A DNA stretch of 64,000 bases, taken from assembly GCA_023053685.1 (NCBI GenBank), contig JALIGW010000005.1, forward strand, positions 18,456,501 to 18,520,500, read 5' to 3'. The position numbers and the translations under genes were made by a program. Below, piece by piece: positions 10,523 through 20,635 of this stretch. Numbering within the stretch: the first letter of the stretch is position 1; every line of letters begins with the position of its first letter. Below the pieces are notes generated by a model. The model saw only the letters and a list, made by a program, of their open reading frames with translations, did not search any database and had not been told where the DNA came from. Source of the DNA: Diadophis punctatus similis. Taxonomy: Eukaryota > Chordata > Lepidosauria > Squamata > Dipsadidae.

Positions 10523-11482
10523 GTGAGCGCTGAATTGCACGCTTTGGGGGGGGGATGCCAAGAGTTGGATTAGGCTTCCCGGGAATCCGAATCACCCATG
10601 AGGACTTGAAACTTCAGCCGGCGAGACCAGCCAGTCGGCCAAGGAGGTGGGCAGTTGGAAATGGTGTGGAGGGGGTGAGAGGGGGATGCAACACATGGGG
10701 GGCTCCCTGCAGTTCCTCGGCTCATCTGGGCTGCAGCCGTAAGCCGGCGGAAGTAGTGCAGGGGGTGGCTGGGACCACGCTAACTTTGCCCTCCCTGAGT
10801 GCTGGACTCTGCTGTTGCCATCGCCCCTGGCTTGCCTGGCTTGCTACCGGCTGGCTCCATGCTCATGTGGGATAGCATCTCCAGGATCTCAGCAACAACA
10901 ATGCCGAAAAGTTCTCTGGTCAGCTGGTGAGAAGAAAGCTGTTTTGTGCTTTCTCTCCATTGCCCTTCCCGGGAGAAAACCTGTGGCCAGTGGGCTGCGG
11001 AAACAGGGTCACCCTCTTGACTGGGGGCCTTGGCGCATCCTCGGTGAAGCCACCCCTGAGGTCCAGAGAGAAGCCTTTCTCCTGCATGCTCATCTCATAG
11101 ACGGGACCCGGCCGGCCCGGCTCAGTGTGCCAGCAGGAGTGGGGTGCTCCAGCTGCAAACACGGGGAAGGCCCATCAGAGGCGAAAAGGGGCACATTTTG
11201 GCCAGGAAGGGCAATGGAGGAAAAGCTGAGATGACCACCACCACCCCATGGCATCCTGACCTGGATATGGGGCCGGAGTGTCAAAAAAAAATGGCAAAAA
11301 GTCCCAAATTGTTTTGCCACCGTTTCTGTGGGCATCGCTTGGTGGGGGGGGTCATATGACTGAGTGTGCATGAGTGACATCAAGTTGGCCATGCCCAGTC
11401 AGTCACATGACCATCAAACCAAACCCACAAAATAAGCCACGCCCACAGAACCAGTAGCAAAAATATTTAGAACCCACCCCTG
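10523..11482. mobile_element. GC-rich block ending as the GGTGGG hAT-like family
   Basis: About 960 bases are clearly richer in G+C than their neighbours. The right end (AAGCCACGCCCACAGA, then TTTAGAACCCACCCCTG to 11482) matches the right end of the 558-bp copy at 30807-31364. This suggests a longer, 5'-truncated member of that family or captured sequence. No matching left end or 8-bp duplication is found. Open frames (about 106 codons at 10555-10875 and 139 codons at 10815-11234) show no domain that I recognise. Confidence 0.5.
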
Positions 11483-12360
11483 TGTATACATTTATATAGT
11501 GTTGAAATAAGAAAACCCGGAGATGATGCATCAAAAGGCATATTATTACATTCAATTTGTTCACAGTTTTAAAACTAAATGAAATAGCATTTCTTAAAAT
11601 CTGTGGATATTGAGGATTTCAGCAGAATATATATTGAGATAATACAGAAAAATAATAATAAAAAAGAATCCTCTGATTCTCATATAATACAAATTTCTGT
11701 AACAGGGGAACACTGTACTGAAAATGACTGTTTGCCAATAATTGCCTTTCAATTTTTTTAAAGCAATTCTTTCAAACCTCAATAGGCTTCAAAGTACCAG
11801 TTATGGGAATTGCATCTCTCTAAATGTAAAATTCAATTCTATCTTCAGTTGCTTAAAATTTAAAATATAAATTTTAATACATAGTAAAAATTGGGCTGCT
11901 GCTGCTTATTAGTTGTGAAAGAATTCTATACTGTGAAATGCCGTGCATATTTCCCTTGCTCCTCAAGACATTATTAAATGCAAAGTTTAATAAATAAATT
12001 AAGGAAAAGCTTGTATTACCACCCTAATTGGACTAATCCATCAGAGAAAGTGTTCTGAAAATTCTGTTTTATGCAAATGATTGATTGCTTTTCACTGGAT
12101 TCCATATATTGGCATTCTTTTAACACACAATTTTCATATTTTTAGATTATATTACTAGCCATGTAAAGCCACAGTACAAAATTCATCTAGATTAAGATTT
12201 CTGTGTTACAATCAGAATCAGCCCTACTATCAGGCAAAGTGAAGCAACCACTTCACATATAAGGAGAAAGCACATTAGTGCTGAAGCAGAGAGTGCTATA
12301 TTTCATAACTTCTGCAAAGGAATGAGGAGGGGGCCAAGCGGAGCAAATGACAAAACAAAT
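11483..12360. other. no gene recognised
   Basis: AT-rich sequence, stops in all frames, no named repeat. Confidence 0.5.
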
Positions 12361-12555
12361 AGCAATAACACTTATTTATATTCTGCTTCATATCACACTC
12401 TAAGTGGTTTACAGGGTCAGCAAATTGCCTCCAACAATCTGAGTCCTCGTTTTATTGACCTCGGAAGGATGGAAGTCTGAGTCAACCGTGAGCCGGTCAG
12501 GATCAAACTCCAGGCAGTGAGCAGTCAGCCTGCAATACTGCATTCTAACCATTGC
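12361..12555 (-). mobile_element. Sauria-type SINE, nearly full-length
   Basis: Read on the minus strand, it starts GCAATGGTTAGAATGC (tRNA-like head). It has GAGTTTGATCCTGACCGGC as the B-box region, then GGTTGACTCAGAC and the conserved 3' half, ending TGTTATTGCT. Confidence 0.85.
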
Positions 12556-12748
12556 TCATGTATTCTAAACTCTGTCCCTTTTATAAATGTATTAAGATCA
12601 TCAGGGAGCCAACATCCAAGGCTGTGGAAAGAGGGCATTAGCAACAGGGCTATCAGAAGGAGGGATCGGCAACAGACTTTCAATGGTATTGCTTATATAG
12701 TTTCTCAAGGTCACAGAGAGATTTTCTGTTGAAGTACTAATAAAAAAA

Positions 12749-12949
12749 CTTCTCTCTCCCTCTCCCTCTCCCTCTCCCTCTCCCCCTCTCTCTCCCTCTC
12801 TCCCTCCCTCCCCCCTCTCCCTCTCTCTCCCTCCCTCCCCCCTCCCTCCTCCCCTTCTCTCTCCCTCTCTCCCTCTCTCTCTCCCTCCCTCCCCCTCCCC
12901 CCCTCTCTCCCCCCTCCCTCCCTCCCCCCCTCTCTCCCCCTCTCTCTCT
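12749..12949 (+). repeat. 201-nt pure polypyrimidine tract
   Basis: Every base from 12749 to 12949 on the plus strand is C or T, mostly CTCTCC and CCCT units. A short GATATA block follows to about 12980. Confidence 0.97.
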
Positions 12950-13024
12950 GATATAGATATAGATGTAGATATAGATATAATCTCTCATTTCTGTCTCTCT
13001 TCCATCTAGCCATCTAGCCATTCA

Positions 13025-13068
13025 TCCTTCCATCCATCCATCCATCCATCCATCCAGCCAGCCAGCCA
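13025..13068. repeat. (CATC)n and (CAGC)n microsatellite
   Basis: CATC units pass into AGCC units over about 44 bases. Confidence 0.9.
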
Positions 13069-13371
13069 TTTGTATGTCAGCTAGTTGAATATATTGGCTA
13101 GCTACTAGCACTGTATTTCTACTTTCATAACTCCTGCATTCTTTGAATCCTAGCAAATACCAAGATTATAGGGTGATGGTCAGGGAAGCTGCTCTGTTTT
13201 GTTCTGACAGCTCATCAGGTTTTAAAGCACATTTTTTGTATTGGTTGGCAGGAGCTATTTGTGCAACCACCTATTTGTCTTCTCTAATCCATTGATCCTA
13301 AAATGTAAAGAGAGAAGATTTAAGGGATTGGAATGGTTTTAAATGTAGAAAGCCCCCTTGTCTTAATATGG

Positions 13372-13430
13372 ATGCATGGATGGATGCATGCATGGATGCA
13401 TGGATGGATTTATCGATAGATAGATACAGT

Positions 13431-13513
<83 letters not shown>

Positions 13514-13546
13514 GTAGGTAGGTAGGTAGGTAGGTAGGTAGGTAGG

Positions 13547-13596
<50 letters not shown>

Positions 13597-13598
13597 TT
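13372..13598 (+). repeat. GATG / GATA / GGTA tetranucleotide block
   Basis: GATG-like units (13372-13409) are followed by about 23 GATA units, then about 10 GGTA units (13511-13549), then GATA again to about 13598. GATA repeats are the core of the snake Bkm satellite. One block does not show sex linkage. Confidence 0.95.
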
Positions 13599-14350
13599 GT
13601 AGATAATATAGAGATAGATAGAATACTGATATCATCCCCCTTCCCAAGCTCTCCCAATTTTTTCCCGTCACTGAAAACCTTTTCAATGCATATTTCTTGA
13701 ATATTATTTCAATTATGTTTATTCAGCTCCATGAGTATAATTTTAAATAATTTGAGTTTATCACTGTTCAGTGAAAATACAAATTCAAACACATGTGTAA
13801 ATATGCATATGGATGGGTGCATGAATTATTATTTTTTCCTTGAGGTGTGGTGTAAACATATGCAGATGTATGCACTGCTGTTGAATAAACTCAGGAACAG
13901 TTCAAATTTGGGAAATAATTAGTTTAAATTACAATTCAAGGTCCAGACTCAAATCCTCTGAAACCATCTAACTTCTGCAATAAAACTAAGGAGGAAAAGA
14001 AAGAATTATAACAGGATATCAATCTTTTAACAGAAGCTATTTGTACTTTAATCCAATGGGAGTAAAAGAAGACAGAGGGAAAGGAATAAAAATGAAGAGG
14101 AACATATATAGATCCATCCTCCATATAAATCAAGGTGAACCACAGGCGTTGGTCAAGAGAGCTCAATGGCATGTAAACTGAAACAAACAAAATGTTAAAA
14201 AGTTATGATATTTATGTAGTTACTTACTAAGCACATCTAAATTATATTAAAGAACCAAATATCTTTACAGTCCCCAAGGCATGTCACAACTTTTGAGCAC
14301 CCCTAATGTTTGGAAATTGAAAGCTGAAAAATTTGACATGCCCTACCAGT
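13599..14350. other. no gene recognised
   Basis: AT-rich sequence. Small open frames lack any motif. Confidence 0.5.
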
Positions 14351-14358
14351 GTGTATTC

Positions 14359-14676
14359 CATGAGTGGGTTCCTCCCGGTTCAGACCAGTTCGCCCGAACT
14401 GGTAGCGACCCGCTGGTGACTGACCCGGTTCAGTCGGTGCCGGTCCGTGGGTGCCGCCATCTTTTTTAAAATTTCTTTTGAATTTTTTTTGAATTTTTTT
14501 TAAAAAAAGTGTTTGATTTTTTTTGATTTTTTTTCTCTTCTGAGCATGTACATCCGGTTGCCATCTTATTTTCGGCTTTTAAAAAATGACGGATGTTTCA
14601 GCACTGCGCTTGTGGCATGCCCATGCGGCGCAGGAGGAAGCGAGCTGGTAGTGAGGTAAATTAGGACCCATCCCTG
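14359..14676. mobile_element. GGTGGG-ended hAT-like element, copy B, 318 bp
   Basis: It starts CATGAGTGGGTTCC and ends ATTAGGACCCATCCCTG. The 8-bp flanks are GTGTATTC (14351-14358) and ATGTATTC (14677-14684), with one mismatch. The interior has ACCGGTT-like blocks, a T-rich core and CATGCGGCGCAGGAGG. It is non-coding. Confidence 0.85.
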
Positions 14677-14874
14677 ATGTATTCGCATAGTACCCTGAAA
14701 CTACTTGCCACTGCTATGTTCTTGTAGTTCTTGGTGAATGTTGCTTTGGCATGTCCCTTCTCCCATTGCACAATGACAAAATTCTGGAGTTCCTGCAACA
14801 TGGTAGGACTTTGGGTCATTTCAGATTCAAAAGCGAAAAGATACATTGGAGTGTGCCAGGATATTCATGTAACA

Positions 14875-15009
14875 CAGGGATGTCAAACACACGGCAACAT
14901 GTTGTCGTCACGTGACGTAGCACAACTTTTTCCCCCTTCGCTAAACCGGGGGTGGGCGTGTCCAGCACATGACGCATCCGTCCCATGGGCTGCGAGTTTG
15001 ACACCCCTG
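14875..15009. mobile_element. 135-bp hAT miniature element, second copy
   Basis: It starts CAGGGATGTCAAACAC and ends GCGAGTTTGACACCCCTG, and lies between perfect 8-bp duplications ATGTAACA (14867-14874 and 15010-15017). It has the same length and body as the copy at 5096-5230 (CCCCCTTCGCTAAA, GTCCAGCACATGACGCATC-like block). Confidence 0.93.
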
Positions 15010-15017
15010 ATGTAACA

Positions 15018-15476
15018 CAACTGCAACTCTCTACATGTGCATTGCTTGGATTGGGCCAGTGTATGGAGAGCAGTTATATGATGTCTAGACACCAAACAGC
15101 TATATATCCAAAGTTGTTTGGATATATAATGCACAGCCCATACTAAGAGAATGCTTTTCTTTTTCTTAGCATTTGACTGTCATAGAATCTGTAGAAATTG
15201 TGACACAATATTTGGGAGCAATTGGACCTCATGCTAAGAAAAGAGAGAATCACGTTAGACTTTTCAAAATATTTCTGTAAGGAATAATTTACTTACAAAA
15301 TACTTAAGTGTATCTGATAGGAAAATGATCGTAAAAGGCATTTCATCTGGAATTGTAATTGCAAATGATTACATATTTTTAAAAAAACATTTCGCTTAAT
15401 GTCAACCTTCGCTTTAATTTGTGTGTGTGTTTAAACTGAAGAATGTCACCTTTCTTGGTTTGTTTGGTTTGTTTGG

Positions 15477-15477
<1 letters not shown>
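15018..15477. other. no gene recognised
   Basis: AT-rich sequence with no coding signal. Confidence 0.5.

Positions 15478-15527
<50 letters not shown>
15478..15527. repeat. (TG)n microsatellite
   Basis: About 25 uninterrupted GT units, preceded by short GTTTG units. Confidence 0.97.
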
Positions 15528-15530
<3 letters not shown>

Positions 15531-16400
15531 ATGTAAACCAGATTTCAGATAAAGGTACGCCATGCAACTTACCTATTTGGCTATAAATAAATAAAATGCA
15601 TTTCTTTGTCCACAAACATATCTGTTTAAAATCAGTGACAGAATTAACTTGGATGCCAGCTCAGGCCTTTTGACACACATTGCTAAGAACAGGATGTATA
15701 TATAAAATTTTATTGCTTCCTTTCCTGGATAACAGAAATACTCTTTAATGTCAGGAAAAGCAATCAGCCAGCATAAAATCAGCAAAAAAAAAAAAAAGAC
15801 TTTGATGTGATTTGTGGACTGCCAGCAGAGAGAGGATATCATTACACCGTTTCACCAGCTATGAAAAACACATTGGGCAGGAGGAAAATATTGCATAAGC
15901 TTCAATTTTATATCCATGCAAATGTTCTTACAACTAATAAATGGGAAAAGTATGACTGATTACTAGCTAATTGCTTATCTTTTTCAGACTTCTGAACAGT
16001 GCCCAAGTTCCCAAGGCGGTACGTGGGGGTGGGGGAGTTAGTGAGCTGAGTTAACTTCCATTAACTGGAATTCAGTTAAATTTCACTGAATTAATGTAAG
16101 AAGGAAGTATTCCTTTTGAAAAATTGTAAGCTGTATTTAGACAGCAGCATGCTGCAGAATTCTGGGTCACTTATTATTTGCATTTCTATACAATAAAGAA
16201 GGATCTCTGGGTAAGTTAACAAAAAACCAAAACTAAAACCAAAACAATATTGCAAAGACATCAGTTCCATTATCTCCAAATTATTGTATGGCATTTTGAA
16301 AAATCAAAATCTTAATCAATGGAAGCCTTTTAAAAACAAGTTTCTTTTCATTGCCTTCCTAAACACTAGGGGAGATTGAATGTTCTTTAGATCTGTGGGG
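15528..16400. other. no gene recognised
   Basis: AT-rich sequence with no coding signal or named repeat. Confidence 0.5.
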
Positions 16401-16629
16401 AACGGGTGGGTTCTAACTTACCTCGCTGCCGGTTTGCTTTCTCCCGCACTGCGTGGGCGTGCCTCGTGGGCATGCGCATGCATGCATGCGCAGTGCAGAA
16501 CAAATAAAAAATCCCCCCCCCAAAAGGCAAAAACAAGATGGTGACGCATGCACAGTGCTGGAAACTTTGCTTCTGCACATGCTCAGAAGAAAAAAAACCC
16601 GGGAAAAATTCAACACCCCCCCCCCCCTG
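16401..16629. mobile_element. GGTGGG-ended hAT-like element, copy C, damaged
   Basis: The left part (CGGGTGGGTTCTAAC, TTACCTCGCTGCCGGTTTGC, then CATGCGCATGCATGCATGCG) matches the copy at 52230 and the reverse of the copy at 32182. The ends are altered: AACGGG replaces CAGGGG, and the right side stops in a C run. No target duplication is visible. Confidence 0.75.
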
Positions 16630-17337
16630 TAATTTTTGATGTGTCAGTAGGGTAAAATTAGTACATACAGGATGGGAAAAGAATTATGCTAAATATATTT
16701 AATTTGACTTAGAATTATAAATAAATTTAATATTTAATCTGTCTTGCCTTCAGAGTTGACTACATTTTGAATCATAGCCCCAGACATACAATTCAAGGCT
16801 GAGGTATGGAGGTATGTTCAGAAAAAAGTTGGGTATCATGAATATACTGCAAATATAATGTTATTTTCCCTTAGCTGTGTATCTACTTATATGTGATTTT
16901 TATAAATTAATAGAAGGAAGAGGTAATATTTTACATAGAAAAGAAAAATACAGAAAGTGGGAAATTGTATTTATCAGAAGACTGTAAGCAACTAAGGAAA
17001 GTAGTTTAAATAATAATAATGATAAGCAGTTTGAATGTTTTTTTTTTGCTGTCAAAATGTATTTGTTTAAAAGATGCTCTAAGACAGTTTACAATGAACA
17101 GCATCAGAATTTTTTTTTTTCAAATTGTACCTATTGTGAAGTAGAATAGAAAAATATGAAAATGATATTTGTTCCATAATACTTACTGTAGTAATTACTA
17201 GTTTCAAAACAACAGTGCTATTATTTAATAGTGTATTTGAATTCAGAATTTAACAGCCACGAATTTCTTCGCATTTGAGCTTAATTACATTTTATTTTAA
17301 ACAACTGGTGATTTAGCAAGGACCAGTTGTAATAGAC
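16630..17337. other. no gene recognised
   Basis: AT-rich sequence with homopolymer T runs. No coding signal. Confidence 0.5.
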
Positions 17338-17345
17338 CTATAGAG

Positions 17346-17474
17346 CAGGGTCTCTAACCTTGGCAACTTTAAGACTTGTGGACTTCAACTCTCAGAGTTC
17401 CTCAGCCAGCTGGCTGAGGAATTCTTGGAGTTGAAATCCACAAGTCTTAAAGTTGCCAAGGTTGGAGACCCCTG
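17346..17474. mobile_element. 129-bp near-perfect palindromic hAT miniature element
   Basis: The element folds on itself almost completely. It starts CAGGGTCTCTAACCTTGG, meets in the middle at CCAGCTGGCTGAGG and ends GGTTGGAGACCCCTG. The flanking 8-bp duplications are perfect: CTATAGAG at 17338-17345 and 17475-17482. This is a snapback miniature hAT. A half copy borders the L1 at 2155-2180. Confidence 0.93.
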
Positions 17475-17482
17475 CTATAGAG

Positions 17483-18163
17483 TCTTCATAGAAGACAGCT
17501 ATCTTATCTTAGTTAACATTCAATTGAATTATCTGGTGAATGAATTCTGATCATATTCCAAATGTCCTTCTGTCCAACAAAGAAGGCAGACCTAGAAAAC
17601 ACAAATTATTTTTAGTCTTATGTAAGGTGATGCTTGTCCAATTTTCAGGAAAAACTAAACTATCTTTAGCAGCCTCAAGAATTCATGATTAGTTTGTCAA
17701 GGAAGTTTATTATGCCAGAGTTGACAACATCAATACTGTATTCTGTTTCATAGTGTATTATTCTATTTACTCATTCTATCAAAAAGACAGGTAACATTAG
17801 CTCTCAAAGATACTGAAATGCACATCAATTTCTGTAACTATGAAATTATTATGATAGAGAAAAGTGGTCTTGAGTGGTGATCAAATGGTACACATAAGGT
17901 TGCTAGTAATAAAATAAAATTTATATTCAGTAATAAACTAAAGTACTAATTATGTCAATTAATATAATTGACATAATTAATCCAAATAATATAAACATTA
18001 AATATAAAGCTGACCATGCATACTAATAGTGATCAAACCTGTCTCCCAATTCCCTTCAAGGTAAGTTACCTGCAAAGGGGAATTCTTGATGTCTACCTTA
18101 TTTTCAAGGTTCTTCAGAATTTATTTAGAGATAGATATATACACACACATACAGAAAGGGAAG
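17483..18163. other. no gene; one short palindrome
   Basis: AT-rich sequence. A perfect 15-bp inverted repeat (TAATTATGTCAATTA at 17947-17961, its complement at 17965-17979) is the only structure noted. Confidence 0.5.
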
Positions 18164-18164
18164 G

Positions 18165-18258
<94 letters not shown>
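18164..18258. repeat. (GA)n microsatellite
   Basis: About 45 uninterrupted AG units. Confidence 0.97.
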
Positions 18259-18260
<2 letters not shown>

Positions 18261-18884
18261 GTTGTTTTCTGTTATACATGTCTCCATTATTTTGCAAATG
18301 CTACTTGCCTAAACTTTCTGATCTCAAAAAAATCCCTTGGGAAGAAAAGAGAGTTCCCTCATAATACAAGTCTGGAAGACAAATTTATTTTAGACTATTG
18401 AACAGATTTAGACATTGATAGTGGTAATCTCATTACAAAGACATGTGCAAGAATCCCGTTTTGTTAAGAATTCGCCACCTTATCGTTAAGAATGTCAATG
18501 ATAATTTCTTCCATTTTGAAAATGAAAATCAATTTCTTTTCCATTAAATTCAATGAGAACAGTAAAAATGTAACAACAGAGCATTAATTTGAAAAAATGG
18601 AATCCATTATGGGAGCCTGGATCAAGTTTATTGATTACAGTTTAAAATATGTAAATTGATGGAACTGATTTAATTAATTAATACAAAAAAATGAAAAAGG
18701 AGTTATTTTGGTCTGTGTGTTTTGTGCTGTTTTTAACAAAAAGGGGAACAAGGGTAGTAAGAAATGATGAAACGCCACTTTACACATTTGAAACAAAAAT
18801 TGGCTATATTTAACAAACTAGGAAGCAGTAAATGGAAAATGCAGTATTAGGCAGATACCTATAAGTAGACTAGAACTAAAGGTC

Positions 18885-18987
18885 TGTAGAGATTCTCAGT
18901 CATCCAGGTCATGGTTGTCACAAAGATGCTTTCTCAAAGGGAAAAACAAGAAAGTCCAGTTGCCTCCTGAAAAAGCACCTTTGTGAT
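18885..18987. repeat. short foldback repeat (GTCATCCAGGTCATGG family)
   Basis: GATTCTCAGTCATCCAGGTC leads into inverted arms CACAAAGATGCTTTCTC and AAAAAGCACCTTTGTG. The same leader and arms occur at 45555-45755. I cannot name the family and see no target duplication. Confidence 0.6.
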
Positions 18988-19009
18988 AGACTAGAACTAG
19001 ACTAGAAAG

Positions 19010-19650
<641 letters not shown>

Positions 19651-19652
19651 TA

Positions 19653-20145
19653 CCGTATATTTCGGAGTATAAGACACACCTTAGTTTTGGGGGAGGAAAA
19701 TAGAGGGGGGGGGAATCTACCTACCAGGTATTCATCTGGCTAGCGTCCTTAGTCTGTTCAGCTTCAGCACATTATTTTATCCCCTGGTTAGGGCAGAAAA
19801 AACCTTTTTCAGAGGGAGTAGGAATGAAAACAAGCCTGCAAAGACTTAGGGCTGGTAAAAAACTACTTCAAGGGATTAGGAATTAAAAAATGCTGCAAGC
19901 CAGTAAGATCGTTAGCACCTCGTTAGGGCTGAAAAGTAGGAATGAAAACAAGCCTGCAAAGACTTAGGGCAGGAAAAAACTACTTCAGAGGGAGTAAGAA
20001 TTAAAAAATGCTGCAAGATCGTTAGCACCTCGTTAGGGCTGGGAAAAAAGCTTTGGAAAAGCTACATTCGTAATATAAGATGCACCCAAATTTTCAGCCT
20101 CTTTTAGGGAGGAAAAAGGTACGTCTTATACTCCAAAAAATACGG
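19653..20145. mobile_element. TA-flanked Tc/mariner-like non-autonomous element
   Basis: The inverted ends are CCGTATATTTCGGAGTATAA on the left and TTATACTCCAAAAAATACGG on the right, flanked by TA (19651-19652 and 20146-20147). The right arm also contains AATTTTCAGCCTCTTTTAGG, familiar from this vertebrate repeat family. The interior carries two copies of a roughly 117-base unit starting GTAGGAATGAAAACAAGCC. There is no open frame. Tc/mariner assignment is inferred from the TA flanks. Confidence 0.75.
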
Positions 20146-20351
20146 TAAGTTATAGGTCAAAGTATCTTTATTTTAAAGAAATATGCTGATATGGTATTAC
20201 TCCATTACAAAAAGTGTCAGATAAAGATTGAGCAGAGACTGTCATGAACCATTCAGTATTCAGAGGCCTGATCCATCAAGTTGTTATCAGAAAATTAACA
20301 GGAATAAATGCAGGAGGATTCAAGGGATGACGGGCCAGATCCTGGCAGAGT

Positions 20352-20635
20352 ACAGATAGTCGTTGACTTACAAAAGACCGTGTAAAGTTACAACGGCACT
20401 GAAAAATGTGACTTATGACCGTTTTTCACACAACCTTTGTAGCATCCCCATAGTCATCAAAATTCAGACACTTGGCAACTGACTCATATTTATGATGGTT
20501 GCAGTGTCCCGGGGTCAATGGGGAAACCAGATTCACTTGACAACTGTGACAAGAAAATTCATAAAATGGGGCAAAATTCACTTAACAGCCATAATTGTTG
20601 GGCTCAATTATGGTTGCAAGTCGAGGACTCTCTGT
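20352..20635. mobile_element. foldback repeat with AGTCCTCGACTTA-like ends, about 284 bp
   Basis: The ends ACAGATAGTCGTTGACTTA and AAGTCGAGGACTCTCTGT are inverted repeats. The body contains AAAAATGTGACTTATGACCG, TTGGCAACTGACTCATATTT and GACAACTGTGACAAG blocks, present in the other orientation in 6646-7303. No flanking duplication is seen, so the superfamily stays open. Confidence 0.7.

Noticed and set aside
10555..11392. Overlapping 100-140 codon frames in a GC-rich block
   Set aside because: GC-rich DNA has few stops. There is no domain, they overlap on both strands, and the block ends as a transposon.
15379..15615. Small minus-strand frame with poly(HT)
   Set aside because: It is a translation of the TG repeat.
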